Below, in pieces: positions 42,898 to 50,815 of a stretch of 64,000 nt of DNA. The stretch comes from Candidatus Aminicenantes bacterium UBA6228 (lineage in GTDB: Bacteria > Acidobacteriota > Aminicenantia > Aminicenantales > Saccharicenantaceae). The stretch covers positions 299,593 through 363,592 of the forward strand of contig DJWO01000010.1 of the NCBI GenBank assembly GCA_002441005.1, given 5' to 3'. The translations under genes were made by a program, and so were the position numbers. The stretch's first letter is position 1. Each line of letters starts with the position of its first letter. The notes below the pieces were generated by a model that saw only the letters and a list, made by a program, of their open reading frames with translations, searched no databases and had not been told where the DNA came from.

Positions 42898-43181
42898 ATT
42901 TTCACTATTTTTTTACTGTTCTTTTCTTCCCCCTCCTTCCCCCCGCCTCAGGCCCTGAAGACTTAGAATCTTGAGATACAGAGCCTTGTCCTCATCGCTA
43001 AAAAACACCTTCTGTCTTCGATTGCCACGCTGAATCACATGGTGGGGCAAGCCGGGAACAACCAGTCTGGCAGTTCTTGACATAGCAATTTATAAGACGT
43101 TGGACAGCAGCCATTTCTATCACGAAAAAGTGAAAAAGAAAGAAAAAAGAGAAAAAAATAGTGAAAATCTAGGGTGTCCCC
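42886..43181. mobile_element. Family C mini-RAYT element 2 (296 bp, MITE-like)
   Basis: It has the same structure as mini-element 1: inverted GGGACACCCTAG ends enclosing the RAYT3-like upstream region and first about 38 codons on the minus strand. The two mini-elements also share the segment between the left end and the RAYT fragment (cgtctcaggccct-like), so they derive from one deleted ancestor rather than two independent deletions. The left end overlaps the HepT stop codon. Confidence 0.85.
42913..43083 (-). CDS. Truncated RAYT N-terminal peptide (56 aa) in mini-element 2
   Basis: The frame opens with MSRTARLVVPGLPHHVIQRG and keeps RAYT3 identity through ALYLKIL, then continues into an unrelated basic Gly/Arg tail (LRRGEGGGRKEQ) before a stop. 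It has no catalytic residues. That both mini-elements keep the start codon and an open frame is suggestive, but expression is unproven. Confidence 0.35.
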   Translation of the reverse strand: MSRTARLVVPGLPHHVIQRGNRRQKVFFSDEDKALYLKILSLQGLRRGEGGGRKEQ

Positions 43182-43294
43182 ATTTTTTGTTTTCTTTATG
43201 GTAGAATAGGGGCTTAAAAAAATAGATAAACTGACCCCAATAGGGGTAAAAGGCGCGCTAAGTTTAGGAAAGAGTGGTGGGATAAAAAGGAAGG

Positions 43295-44884
43295 ATGGAT
43301 ATTCGCCAGGTTCTCAGAAAGCAGACAGTAACTCAGGCGGCTCTCCTTATCGCCGCTATCTCTCTTATCAGCAAATTCGTTGGCTTTTTCCGCGAAGTCC
43401 TGGTAGCCAACTATTTCGGGGCCTCCGGCACAACCGACGCCTTCCTGGTGGCTATGATAATTCCCCTTTCGATTCTCGGCCTCTTCTCCGGTGGCTTTAA
43501 TACCCTTATTATCCCCTTTTACCTCGAAAAAAAAGCCCAAAGCCTTGAGGCAGCCCGCCGCTTCGTCAACTCCGCCCTGACTGTCTGGGGCTCAGTCTTT
43601 GTCGCCATTTCTATATTGGTTTTTATCTTCGCTCCTGCCTGTGTCCGGATAGTCGCCTACGGCTTCAAGGGTGAGCGCTTCGCCCTGGCCGTGACCTTAA
43701 CCCGCTACTTAGTTATTTCCGGCCTCTTCACCGTCCTGGTCGGTATGTTCACTGGCCTCTTCCAGGCAGAAAAGCAGTTTTTCTTCCCTATCGCCGTCAC
43801 CCTTATCGGCAATGTGGCTCTGGTCTGTTCTCTCTTCTTCCTTCACCGCTATCTTGGTATCAATAGCTGGACAGTCGGGCAGATTCTCAGCGTCTCGATT
43901 GCCTTTTTCGCCATGTTTTTTGTCCTTTACCGGCGCCACCACTTCTTCCATTCCCTGGGTTTTCGCCAGGTTGATTGGCGTGAAATGCGCCAGTTCGCGA
44001 TCTTATTGGCCCCGCTCGTTATTTCTAGCGGCCTTTCAATTCTTAATCAGATAGTAGATAAAACCATCGGCTCAGGCCTTGATGCCGGTTCAATCTCTGC
44101 CCTCAACTTTGCCATCAGAGTCTGGGGAATTCCCATTTCCTTGCTGGCCACGCCCATCGCCACCGCCATCTTCCCCACTTTTTCCGAGCTGGCTCTCAAT
44201 GGCTCGTCCAGGGTTGAATATGAATCCCGCCTCCACAAGACCATAGGTGTTTCTTTTTACCTCATCATTCCTTCCACCTTCTTCCTTTATTTTCTATCCG
44301 AACCCATAGTCCGCCTGTTCTTTGAACGGGGTGCCTTTGACCCTGAAGCCACCGCCCTGACCGCCTTTGTAGTTAGGATGTATGTTATTGGCCTCTTTGC
44401 CTATGCCACCTCGCCCCTCCTGTCGCGAGTCTTTTATTCCTTTAAGAATACAGCCACCCCTCTTATCATCAGCGCCATCTGCGTCGGTCTCAACATAATC
44501 CTGAACATAACCCTATCCAGAATCCTCGGGGCTGGTGGCATCGCCTTAGCCACTTCCGTCGTGATGACCTTAAACTTTATCCTCTTCAGCCTCTTCCTTA
44601 AAAAATACCTCAATCCCTTTTCGAGAAACTTAGCCTCTGAAACCGTCAAGATTATCTTAAGCTCAATTCCCCTCGGCCTCGTCTGTTATCTCTCTCTTCC
44701 CTATTTTCAGAACACCTCAGCCGCCACACTTAATAGCTTCGTCTCGCTGGCCATCAAAATAGCTATAGTCGGCCTCATTTCGGTCATTCCCTTTTTCGCC
44801 CTGAGCCATCTTTTTAAGCTCGACTCCTTTGCCTTCCTCAAATCTTATGCCCTCACCACTCTGAAAAAATTCACCCATAAATAA
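43295..44884 (+). CDS. murJ: MurJ/MviN-family lipid II flippase
   Basis: This 529-residue polytopic inner-membrane protein of the MOP superfamily has about 14 helices. It begins with MviN-type sequence (ALLIAAISLISKFVGFFREV, then LVANYFGASGTTDAFLVAMI), which carries the conserved Arg of the first helices. MurJ flips lipid II for peptidoglycan synthesis. Relatives in polysaccharide clusters move other lipid-linked sugars; with a glycan cluster beginning 180 bp downstream, an O-unit flippase role is possible. GGAAGG precedes the ATG closely. It lies between a family C mini-element and a family E element. Confidence 0.88.
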   Translation: MDIRQVLRKQTVTQAALLIAAISLISKFVGFFREVLVANYFGASGTTDAFLVAMIIPLSILGLFSGGFNTLIIPFYLEKKAQSLEAARRFVNSALTVWGSVFVAISILVFIFAPACVRIVAYGFKGERFALAVTLTRYLVISGLFTVLVGMFTGLFQAEKQFFFPIAVTLIGNVALVCSLFFLHRYLGINSWTVGQILSVSIAFFAMFFVLYRRHHFFHSLGFRQVDWREMRQFAILLAPLVISSGLSILNQIVDKTIGSGLDAGSISALNFAIRVWGIPISLLATPIATAIFPTFSELALNGSSRVEYESRLHKTIGVSFYLIIPSTFFLYFLSEPIVRLFFERGAFDPEATALTAFVVRMYVIGLFAYATSPLLSRVFYSFKNTATPLIISAICVGLNIILNITLSRILGAGGIALATSVVMTLNFILFSLFLKKYLNPFSRNLASETVKIILSSIPLGLVCYLSLPYFQNTSAATLNSFVSLAIKIAIVGLISVIPFFALSHLFKLDSFAFLKSYALTTLKKFTHK

Positions 44885-44889
44885 AAAAA

Positions 44890-45063
44890 GGGACACCAAC
44901 TATTTTTAGCCTATCAAAAATAGTCAGCGTCCCCCGTCTCGCTTTTTTATTCTTAACCCTGTTTATTTATCCTCCTGAATATCCTATCCCGACAGAACCG
45001 GCAAAAATGCTAACCATCCCCCAGTCTCATAATCTGTACCGATAAAAAATAGTAGGTGTCCCC
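44890..45063. repeat. Family E inverted-repeat element (174 bp)
   Basis: GGGACACCAACTATTTTTAG (44890) is followed at once by an inverted copy (44912-44934). A second inverted copy (AAATAGTAGGTGTCCCC) ends at 45063. The head resembles family C but the body differs. It fills the 183-bp gap between murJ and the convergent dehydratase gene. No cognate RAYT is in the window. Confidence 0.75.
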
Positions 45064-45067
45064 ATTT

Positions 45068-46978
45068 TTATGGCCGATAGGTCGGCACAATTTCCTTTAT
45101 CATTCCTATAATTTCTTCTTTATAAGCGCAATTCCCGCTCATGACTATCAGCTCATCGACCTTTTTCAAAAGCTCATCATCCATCTTTTTTATCTCGTCG
45201 TTAAATAACCTATCTCTCGAACTCCTGACTCTAAAAATCTTCGGATGTCCTGTAGACTCCGACCCCTCTTCTGCCCCAAGAAGCTCCTCAAAAAGCTTTT
45301 CCCCGGATCTAATCCCTGAAAAAACTATCGGGATATCTTCCTCTGGCTCAAATCCGCTCAACCTTATCATTTCTTTTGCCAGGTCAACTATCTTTATAGG
45401 CTCACCCATATCCAGAACAAAAACCTCTCCGCCTTCCCCGGCCGCAGCCGCCTGAAGCACCAGAATTACAGCCTCAGATATGGCCATAAAATACCTTTTC
45501 ATCTCAGGATGAGTCACAGTCACCGGCCCGCCTCTCTTTATCTGGTCTTCAAAAAGCGGGATTACACTTCCGCGACTCCCCAGAACATTGCCGAATCTGA
45601 CCGAGATAAATCTGGTGCTATTCCTTCTGTTCATGGCCCTGAGCAACTCTTCAGCCACCCGCTTACTCGAGCCCATCACACTCGTCGGATTGATGGCTTT
45701 ATCGGTGGAAATGTTGACAAATCTTTCTGCCCCATATTTAATCGCCAGCTCAGCCAATATCTTTGTCCCCAGGACGTTAGTCTTTATGGCTTCCTCAGGA
45801 AAATCCTCAAGAATCGGAACGTGCTTGTAGGCTGCAGAATGAATGACGATCTCAGGCTGCCCCGAGGCAAAAATTCTTTCCATCTTAGCGGCATCCCTTA
45901 TATCAGCCACCACAGCCCTAATTTTAGCCTGGCCGCTCTGTAGTCTATTCATAAGATAAAACAACTCGGTTTCGTCAATATCAAGAACCATCAGATTGGC
46001 CGGCTTATAGCTAAATACAGCTCTGGATAACTCACTTCCTATAGAACCCCCTGCTCCCGTTATCAGCACACGTTTTCCCTTAATAAACGAGCTTATTGCT
46101 GCCTCATCCACCTCTACCTTTTCCCGCCCAAGCAAATCCTCGACACTTACCTCTTTAATATCATTGAGACTGACTTTCCCCTCCACCAGACCAAGCATCC
46201 CAGGAAGCACACTTATCTTTTTGGATGGAGCTTCTGCTCTGACCAGATTCACCAGCTCTCTTATTTCTTTAGACCTGGCGCTGGGAATGGCGATAAGGAC
46301 TTCATCTATGTGATTGGCGCGAAGAACCTCACCAATATTCTGGCGAGTGCCCAGAACCTTAATCCCGCTAATACTCAGCCCTCTCTTGGCCGGATCGTCA
46401 TCTATAAAACCGACCGGGGCATACTGTGACTTTTCGTTCTTAAGCATCTCCCGGGCCATGATATTACCGGCTTCGCCTGCCCCGATTATCAAAGCCCCCT
46501 TTCTTCCTCTCAATCTGCGACCCGATTTATTCAGGTATTCGCGGACTACCCGCTTGGAAAGGCGCAGACCGCCTAGAAGCCCGAGGGTAAGAGCATAGTC
46601 AACAAGAACAACCGACCTGGGGAACCCGCCGAGGTATTGAGAGCCCCGCAAACTCATTAATATTATCGCCAGAACAATAGTTGAGCTCGTCACTCCGGCA
46701 AAAAACCGCGCCATATCCATGGGCCCAAAAAATCGCCAGGAAAAGCTGTACATTCCGGAAAAATGAAGAAAAATCAGCTTGACCGCAAGAAATATAGCCA
46801 GAAATAACGGAAGCTGCTCAAGAAATTCAGCCGGGATCCTCCCATCAAACCTCAGCCAAAAACTGGCATAAAGGGAGAAAGAAATGAGCACAGTGTCAGC
46901 TATCAGGAAAAAAGCCCGCCTTTTCCACTTAGTTATGCGGAAGGCTTCCCTGACCAAAGCTAACAGCCATTTATTCAT
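45068..46978 (-). CDS. Membrane nucleotide-sugar 4,6-dehydratase (WbpM/CapD/PglF type)
   Basis: This 636-residue protein has four N-terminal membrane helices (about 20-130), a first Rossmann domain (about 155-270, GAGEAGNIMARE) and a second SDR-type catalytic domain (about 295-600) with TGAGGSIGSELSR, AAYKHVPILE, STDKAINPTSVMGSSK and RFGNVLGSRGSV. The Met in SVMGSSK in place of Tyr is characteristic of this extended dehydratase group. It converts UDP-GlcNAc to the 4-keto-6-deoxy sugar at the cytoplasmic face. It heads the polysaccharide region and ends 5 bp from a family E repeat. Confidence 0.88.
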   Translation of the reverse strand: MNKWLLALVREAFRITKWKRRAFFLIADTVLISFSLYASFWLRFDGRIPAEFLEQLPLFLAIFLAVKLIFLHFSGMYSFSWRFFGPMDMARFFAGVTSSTIVLAIILMSLRGSQYLGGFPRSVVLVDYALTLGLLGGLRLSKRVVREYLNKSGRRLRGRKGALIIGAGEAGNIMAREMLKNEKSQYAPVGFIDDDPAKRGLSISGIKVLGTRQNIGEVLRANHIDEVLIAIPSARSKEIRELVNLVRAEAPSKKISVLPGMLGLVEGKVSLNDIKEVSVEDLLGREKVEVDEAAISSFIKGKRVLITGAGGSIGSELSRAVFSYKPANLMVLDIDETELFYLMNRLQSGQAKIRAVVADIRDAAKMERIFASGQPEIVIHSAAYKHVPILEDFPEEAIKTNVLGTKILAELAIKYGAERFVNISTDKAINPTSVMGSSKRVAEELLRAMNRRNSTRFISVRFGNVLGSRGSVIPLFEDQIKRGGPVTVTHPEMKRYFMAISEAVILVLQAAAAGEGGEVFVLDMGEPIKIVDLAKEMIRLSGFEPEEDIPIVFSGIRSGEKLFEELLGAEEGSESTGHPKIFRVRSSRDRLFNDEIKKMDDELLKKVDELIVMSGNCAYKEEIIGMIKEIVPTYRP

Positions 46979-47075
46979 TCTTTGCCCTTCCTATAAACTT
47001 TCTGCCCTCTACATTACTTATTAGCTCGGTAGCCTGATCTTATTAAAATAAGACAACCGCATAATTTATAATTCA

Positions 47076-47198
47076 TCAGCACGATTCCACCGCTTCTTTT
47101 AATGCCTCTATCACTATATCTATCTCGCTTTCTGATAGATTATTATGAAATGGTAGAGCCAGTGTCCGCCTGGAGATAGATTCAGTCACAGGTGGAAG
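47076..47198 (-). pseudogene. 3' fragment of a DegT/DnrJ/EryC1 aminotransferase
   Basis: Forty codons on the minus strand end at a natural stop (47076-47078) and read LPPVTESISRRTLALPFHNN followed by LSESEIDIVIEALKEAVESC. This is the C-terminus of a PLP-dependent sugar aminotransferase. The rest of the gene is missing; the fragment begins exactly at the left end of the IS3-family element. It would have acted on a 4-keto sugar such as the product of the adjacent WbpM-type enzyme. Flanks on the far side of the element do not continue it, so DNA was deleted as well as interrupted. Confidence 0.75.
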
Positions 47199-47250
47199 TG
47201 GCCCGGTTGTCAAGACCAAATTAAAATCTTTTTAAGGTGTATGTCCTTTA

Positions 47251-48075
47251 TCATGCCACTGCCATTTGCATCTGACGATAAGCCTCATAAGGTGTATCGC
47301 ATTGCCCTAAGGATTGATGCAACCTGTCTGATTATATTTTCGAATAAATTCCCCGATGCTTTTTTTACACTCCCAGACCGACTCATATGATTTTGTCTAA
47401 ACCTCCTCATAGTTCAAAGTCCGCCAGAATCTTTCTATGAAGATATTGTCGCGCACCCGGCCTTTGCCGTCCATGCTGATCTTTATTTTTTTATCCTGGA
47501 GGATTGAGGTAAACTCTCGACTTGTAAACTGGGTCCCCTGGTCAGTATTAAAATATTCCGGCCGGCCTCTCTCCAAAGCCTCTTTTAAGGCTTCACAGCA
47601 GAAGTCCGGCTCCCAGAGTGTTGGAGATCCCCCAGGAGACGATGTAACGGCTGTAGAGGTCCATAACCGCTACAAGATAGACGAATCCATGCTTCAAACG
47701 GATATAGGTCAGGTCGGCCGCCCAGGCGATATCTGGCCGATCGATGGTCACATCCCCGAGAAGATAAGGATAAATCTGATGCTCTTTGGCCGGAAAACTC
47801 AATCTCTTCCGGGGATAGATCGCCTCAACCCCGAGAATCCGCATCAGACTCCTCGCTTTGAGCCTCCCAAGTTTAAATCTTCGACGTCTAAGCTCCCGAC
47901 TCATCCTCCGGCTGCCATAACTTGGAAAATCCAGGTAAATCTTATCCATCTCCTGAAGTACCCTCTGATCCTCTGCCGACGACTCCACCCGCTCATAGTA
48001 AAGAGAAGAACGGTTAAGAGCCAGAAGCTCACACTGCCACCGTATACTCAAATCCTCGTTCTCCCTCTCCACCAT
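47251..48075 (-). pseudogene. IS3-family transposase OrfB, frameshifted
   Basis: The N-terminal part (48075 to about 47600) is intact through the rve-type core beginning DRPDIAWAADLTYIRLKHG. One extra base near 47610 moves the frame (GISNTLGAG instead of the expected acidic junction). The rest, including YFNTDQGTQFTSREF and FIERFWRTLNYEEV, is in another frame and hits a further shift and stops. Recognisable sequence runs to 47251. OrfB would be made as an OrfAB fusion by a -1 slip on the A-rich run at the end of orfA (about 48110). No active enzyme is expected. Confidence 0.75.
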
Positions 48076-48083
48076 ATCCTTCT

Positions 48084-48383
48084 TTACAGGTTCTGGAGCT
48101 GCTTGTACTTTTTTTTTAAAAACTCAAGCTCTATGTCCTGCTCCCCAATCTTCTTGTACAGCTTATCTATCAACTCCTTCATCTCTTCTACCTCAGGCTC
48201 CTGCTTCCTTGAAAATACACCACCTGCGTTTTCTAAAAGCTGCCTCTTCCACTTCATTATCTGGTTAGGATGAACCCCATACTCACTGGCGACCTGGGCG
48301 ATGGTCTTCTCCCCTTTGACCGCCTCCAGGGCCACCCTGGCCTTAAAGGCCGCTTCATACTGTCGTCTTTTCATACTGGCCAT
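48084..48383 (-). CDS. IS3-family transposase OrfA
   Basis: This 99-residue protein has a helix-turn-helix (RVALEAVKGEKTIAQVASEY, GVHPNQIMKWKRQLLEN) and a C-terminal coiled coil (EEMKELIDKLYKKIGEQDIE). It recognises the element ends. Nine A residues near the 3' end form a slippery site, and a -1 slip there reads straight into orfB. The frame is intact although its partner is broken. Confidence 0.8.
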   Translation of the reverse strand: MASMKRRQYEAAFKARVALEAVKGEKTIAQVASEYGVHPNQIMKWKRQLLENAGGVFSRKQEPEVEEMKELIDKLYKKIGEQDIELEFLKKKYKQLQNL

Positions 48384-48602
48384 TTTACCATACCTCCTAT
48401 TGAGTTATGGCAGGCCCTTTCTTACCTTATTACCCTGTCCAGTTTTTGGGGAGCATTTCATCCAATGCTACTCTCGCTTTGAAATTGTCATCGTCTGTTT
48501 TTCTCTTTCTCAATAGTAACCTCCTTGTCATATTGTAAGGAGATACACCTAAAATTGCGATCCATTTTGGCCTGAATCCACAAGACCATTATACTTTTTT
48601 GC

Positions 48603-48656
48603 ATTCTTTTTGGCATCAAGGCAAAAAAGAATATGGGGTTTGGGGCAAAGCCCCAA
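48603..48656. other. Two consecutive hairpins between IS remnants
   Basis: ATTCTTTTTGGC pairs with GCAAAAAAGAAT (48604-48632), then TTGGGGCAAAGCCCCAA (48640-48656) forms a 7-bp stem. Neither is followed by a T tract on either strand sufficient for a terminator. The rest of the 308-bp gap holds only the OrfA fragment. Confidence 0.4.
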
Positions 48657-48718
48657 TATATAATACTCCCTACAATCCACTGGTTAAACTTAATAAAAAC
48701 GATTAAATTTGACCAATT

Positions 48719-48820
48719 ATGAGAACAAGGAAGAAACACGGTGCAGCCTTCAAAGCCAAAGTGGCAATCGAGGGAAGCAGGGAAGCAGAAACCCTTAGCG
48801 AGCTGTCGTGCAGGTTGTAG
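48719..48820 (+). pseudogene. 5' fragment of a second IS3-family orfA
   Basis: Thirty-three codons read MRTRKKHGAAFKAKVAIEGS then REAETLSELSCRL and a stop. This matches the start of an IS3-type OrfA helix-turn-helix protein, distinct from the copy at 48084. It is on the opposite strand and has no visible continuation. Confidence 0.6.
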
Positions 48821-48896
48821 TTCATGCGGAGACGGTCGCTCGCCTTCGCCTGCTCCGTTACTTTGTCCAGTAAATTGTCATCTCAATCAGCATAGT

Positions 48897-49862
48897 TCAC
48901 ACTTTTTTTGAGTTCATCAACGGGAATTTAATCATATACAGCCCCATTAAAACCAGCACTAGGATCACGAAGATGCCCCATCCCATCACCGGATAGAGCA
49001 GGATGATTAGCGCCGAGCAGATCAGCTGTACCGTGAAATAGATCAGACTCACCAGCCGGTGTGGCATCCTCTTCTCGTTCGCCAGTACCTGGTAAAAATG
49101 GAGCCGGTGTGCCTCCATGATATTTTGTTTCAAATAAATGCGATGAAAGATGGTCATCACCGTATCCACGCCATAGACCATCAGGAAGCCCAGCCATATC
49201 AGGTTCTCCGTTTTGATAATCAGCAACAGTAGCAACGTGACAATCCAGAAGGCGATGGCCACGCTCCCCACATCACCGGCAAAGCATCGGGCTCTTTTCC
49301 GGAAGTTGAAGAAGAGAAACACAGCAGATGCAATCATCGGGAACCAGATCAGGTCCGGATGCACAAAGTTACCGTACCACAGGTTCACGTACTGCAGCGA
49401 TGCCAGTACCGCGATATTGTACAATCCTGTAATCCCGTTGATGCCATCCATAAAGTTATAGGCATTCACGATCCCAATAAACACCACGTATCCTATCACG
49501 ATGGCCCACCAGGGGTATGCTCCAAAGACACCCGCCAGGTAAAAAGCGCAGCTCATGGCCAGCAGGTGGAAGAGCAGACGCACCTTCTGACCCAGACCGG
49601 TCACATCATCCACGAAACTCACCCCCGCGATCAGCGTAATGCCGACAAAGAACCAAAGCGAAGTTGGGGAGAAATGAAACAGCAGGAACAGCAACGCCGC
49701 CACCCACCAGATAATGCCGCCACCCCGTATGGTGATGTAGTTATGCGAGCTCCGCTCGTTCGGTTTGTCGATGATGTTGAACCGCTCCGCAATCCGGAAA
49801 TAAAAAAGTTCTGCTGCAAGCAGCAAAACCAAGACGATCAAATATGTTGTTATTGCTCCCAT
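48897..49862 (-). CDS. WecA/MraY-family glycosyl-1-phosphate transferase
   Basis: This 321-residue polytopic membrane enzyme transfers a sugar-1-phosphate from a UDP-sugar to undecaprenyl phosphate and starts repeat-unit synthesis. Family signatures are SFVDDVTGLGQKVRLL (the DD pair), NAYNFMDGINGITG and the cytoplasmic HRLHFYQ. About ten helices are apparent. The start at 49862 lies just after the stop of the upstream epimerase; 21 extra codons to 49925 lie within that gene and are rejected. It is the last gene of the fnl-containing operon. Confidence 0.88.
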   Translation of the reverse strand: MGAITTYLIVLVLLLAAELFYFRIAERFNIIDKPNERSSHNYITIRGGGIIWWVAALLFLLFHFSPTSLWFFVGITLIAGVSFVDDVTGLGQKVRLLFHLLAMSCAFYLAGVFGAYPWWAIVIGYVVFIGIVNAYNFMDGINGITGLYNIAVLASLQYVNLWYGNFVHPDLIWFPMIASAVFLFFNFRKRARCFAGDVGSVAIAFWIVTLLLLLIIKTENLIWLGFLMVYGVDTVMTIFHRIYLKQNIMEAHRLHFYQVLANEKRMPHRLVSLIYFTVQLICSALIILLYPVMGWGIFVILVLVLMGLYMIKFPLMNSKKV

Positions 49863-49863
49863 A

Positions 49864-50802
49864 CTATCTGAAACTATCCAGCGTTTTTCGCATTCCCTCC
49901 CTGGCCGATACCGGCATCTTCTCAATGTCCAACGCCCGTTTAATCTTCTCGTTACTCACCACGTAGTTCTCCGTCAGCTTCCGCAGCCGCTCCTTGTTGA
50001 GCGGCAGATGCAGAGCACCACAAACACCCGCAGCGGCAGTCATCAATGCTTTGGGTAATTTCCAAATCAACGTCTTTTTCCCTAACGATTCGTTTATCAA
50101 TCGGATTAGTTCGTTGGTCGATAATGGCTCATCATCGCACACCTGATAAATACCTGAGGGTATACCGTCTCTCACGATAAGCTGTTCCACCACGAAAGAA
50201 ACCGTATCGATGGAACAAAACGAACGTCTGTTGTCAAAAGCCACCAGCGGCCAGGGAATCCCTTTCCTTACCACTTTATACAACAGATTCAGATTTCCCT
50301 TGTTTCCCGGTCCATGAATCATGCACGGGCGCAGAATATAAATATCCTTAGTCTTGGCTCTTGGCTCTTGCATCTTGGCTATTATGTATTCTTCCGCTCT
50401 AATCTTCGATTCTCCGTAAGGCCCCACCGGCGCAGGCACCACCTCCTCTGTCAGCACATCACCCGGCACACTATCGGCCGCTGCTTTCACGGAACTGAAA
50501 AAAATGAATTTCCTTGCATCCGACTCCAGAAAATAATCGAAAATTTTTTGTGTCAATCCCGTATTCACGGCAAAATATTCCGGCGCTTCACTTTTATTTT
50601 TCGTATCATGCGCTTTGCCTGCCAGGTGAACGATGGTATCTACCGATGGAATTTCGTTTAACTTTTCCCATAAAAATATTTTACTCACACCTTCTTTAGG
50701 CATTTGATTAATGTCCAAGCCATAAAGTGTATGTCGTCCTCTCCATTCCTTTGTCAAATTCGAGCCAACAAAGCCGTTAATGCCGGTGATTAATATTTTC
50801 AT
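49864..50802 (-). CDS. NAD-dependent epimerase/dehydratase (extended SDR)
   Basis: The 312-residue protein starts MKILITGINGFVGSNL with the extended-SDR glycine motif and contains HLAGKAHDTKNK, FFSSVKAAA and YGESKIRAE, where YxxxK is the catalytic pair. Similar proteins stand beside WecA-type transferases in Bacteroidetes O-antigen clusters and act on UDP-HexNAc, often as 4-epimerase or 4-reductase; the exact reaction is not determined. The longer frame to 50850 overlaps the neighbouring gene and has no better start. It lies 1 bp from the transferase start and 13 bp after the deacetylase gene. Confidence 0.82.
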   Translation of the reverse strand: MKILITGINGFVGSNLTKEWRGRHTLYGLDINQMPKEGVSKIFLWEKLNEIPSVDTIVHLAGKAHDTKNKSEAPEYFAVNTGLTQKIFDYFLESDARKFIFFSSVKAAADSVPGDVLTEEVVPAPVGPYGESKIRAEEYIIAKMQEPRAKTKDIYILRPCMIHGPGNKGNLNLLYKVVRKGIPWPLVAFDNRRSFCSIDTVSFVVEQLIVRDGIPSGIYQVCDDEPLSTNELIRLINESLGKKTLIWKLPKALMTAAAGVCGALHLPLNKERLRKLTENYVVSNEKIKRALDIEKMPVSAREGMRKTLDSFR

Positions 50803-50815
50803 AATAATGAAATTA

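Larger units (their letters stand above)
47199..48588 (-). mobile_element. IS3-family insertion sequence, full length but decayed (1390 bp)
   Basis: The ends are TGGCCCGGTTGTCAAGACCA (left) and, inverted, TGGTCTTGTGGATTCAGGCC (right), the same terminal pattern as the 526-bp relative at 57876. Inside are orfA and a frameshifted orfB on the minus strand. No matching target duplication flanks it (gaag versus ttat), consistent with later deletion of neighbouring DNA. Confidence 0.75.

Noticed and set aside
43295..44884. murJ considered as a Wzx O-antigen flippase
   Set aside because: The N-terminal MviN/MurJ blocks match MurJ better; a glycan-flipping role remains only a possibility from context.
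44890..44934. Family E hairpin as a rho-independent terminator for murJ
   Set aside because: The stem is long and AT-rich in the middle, and is followed by C-rich sequence rather than a T tract; it is better explained as paired repeats.
47437..48273. Plus-strand open frame of 278 codons in the IS region
   Set aside because: It lies opposite the IS3-family orfA/orfB, whose minus-strand translation shows clear transposase motifs.
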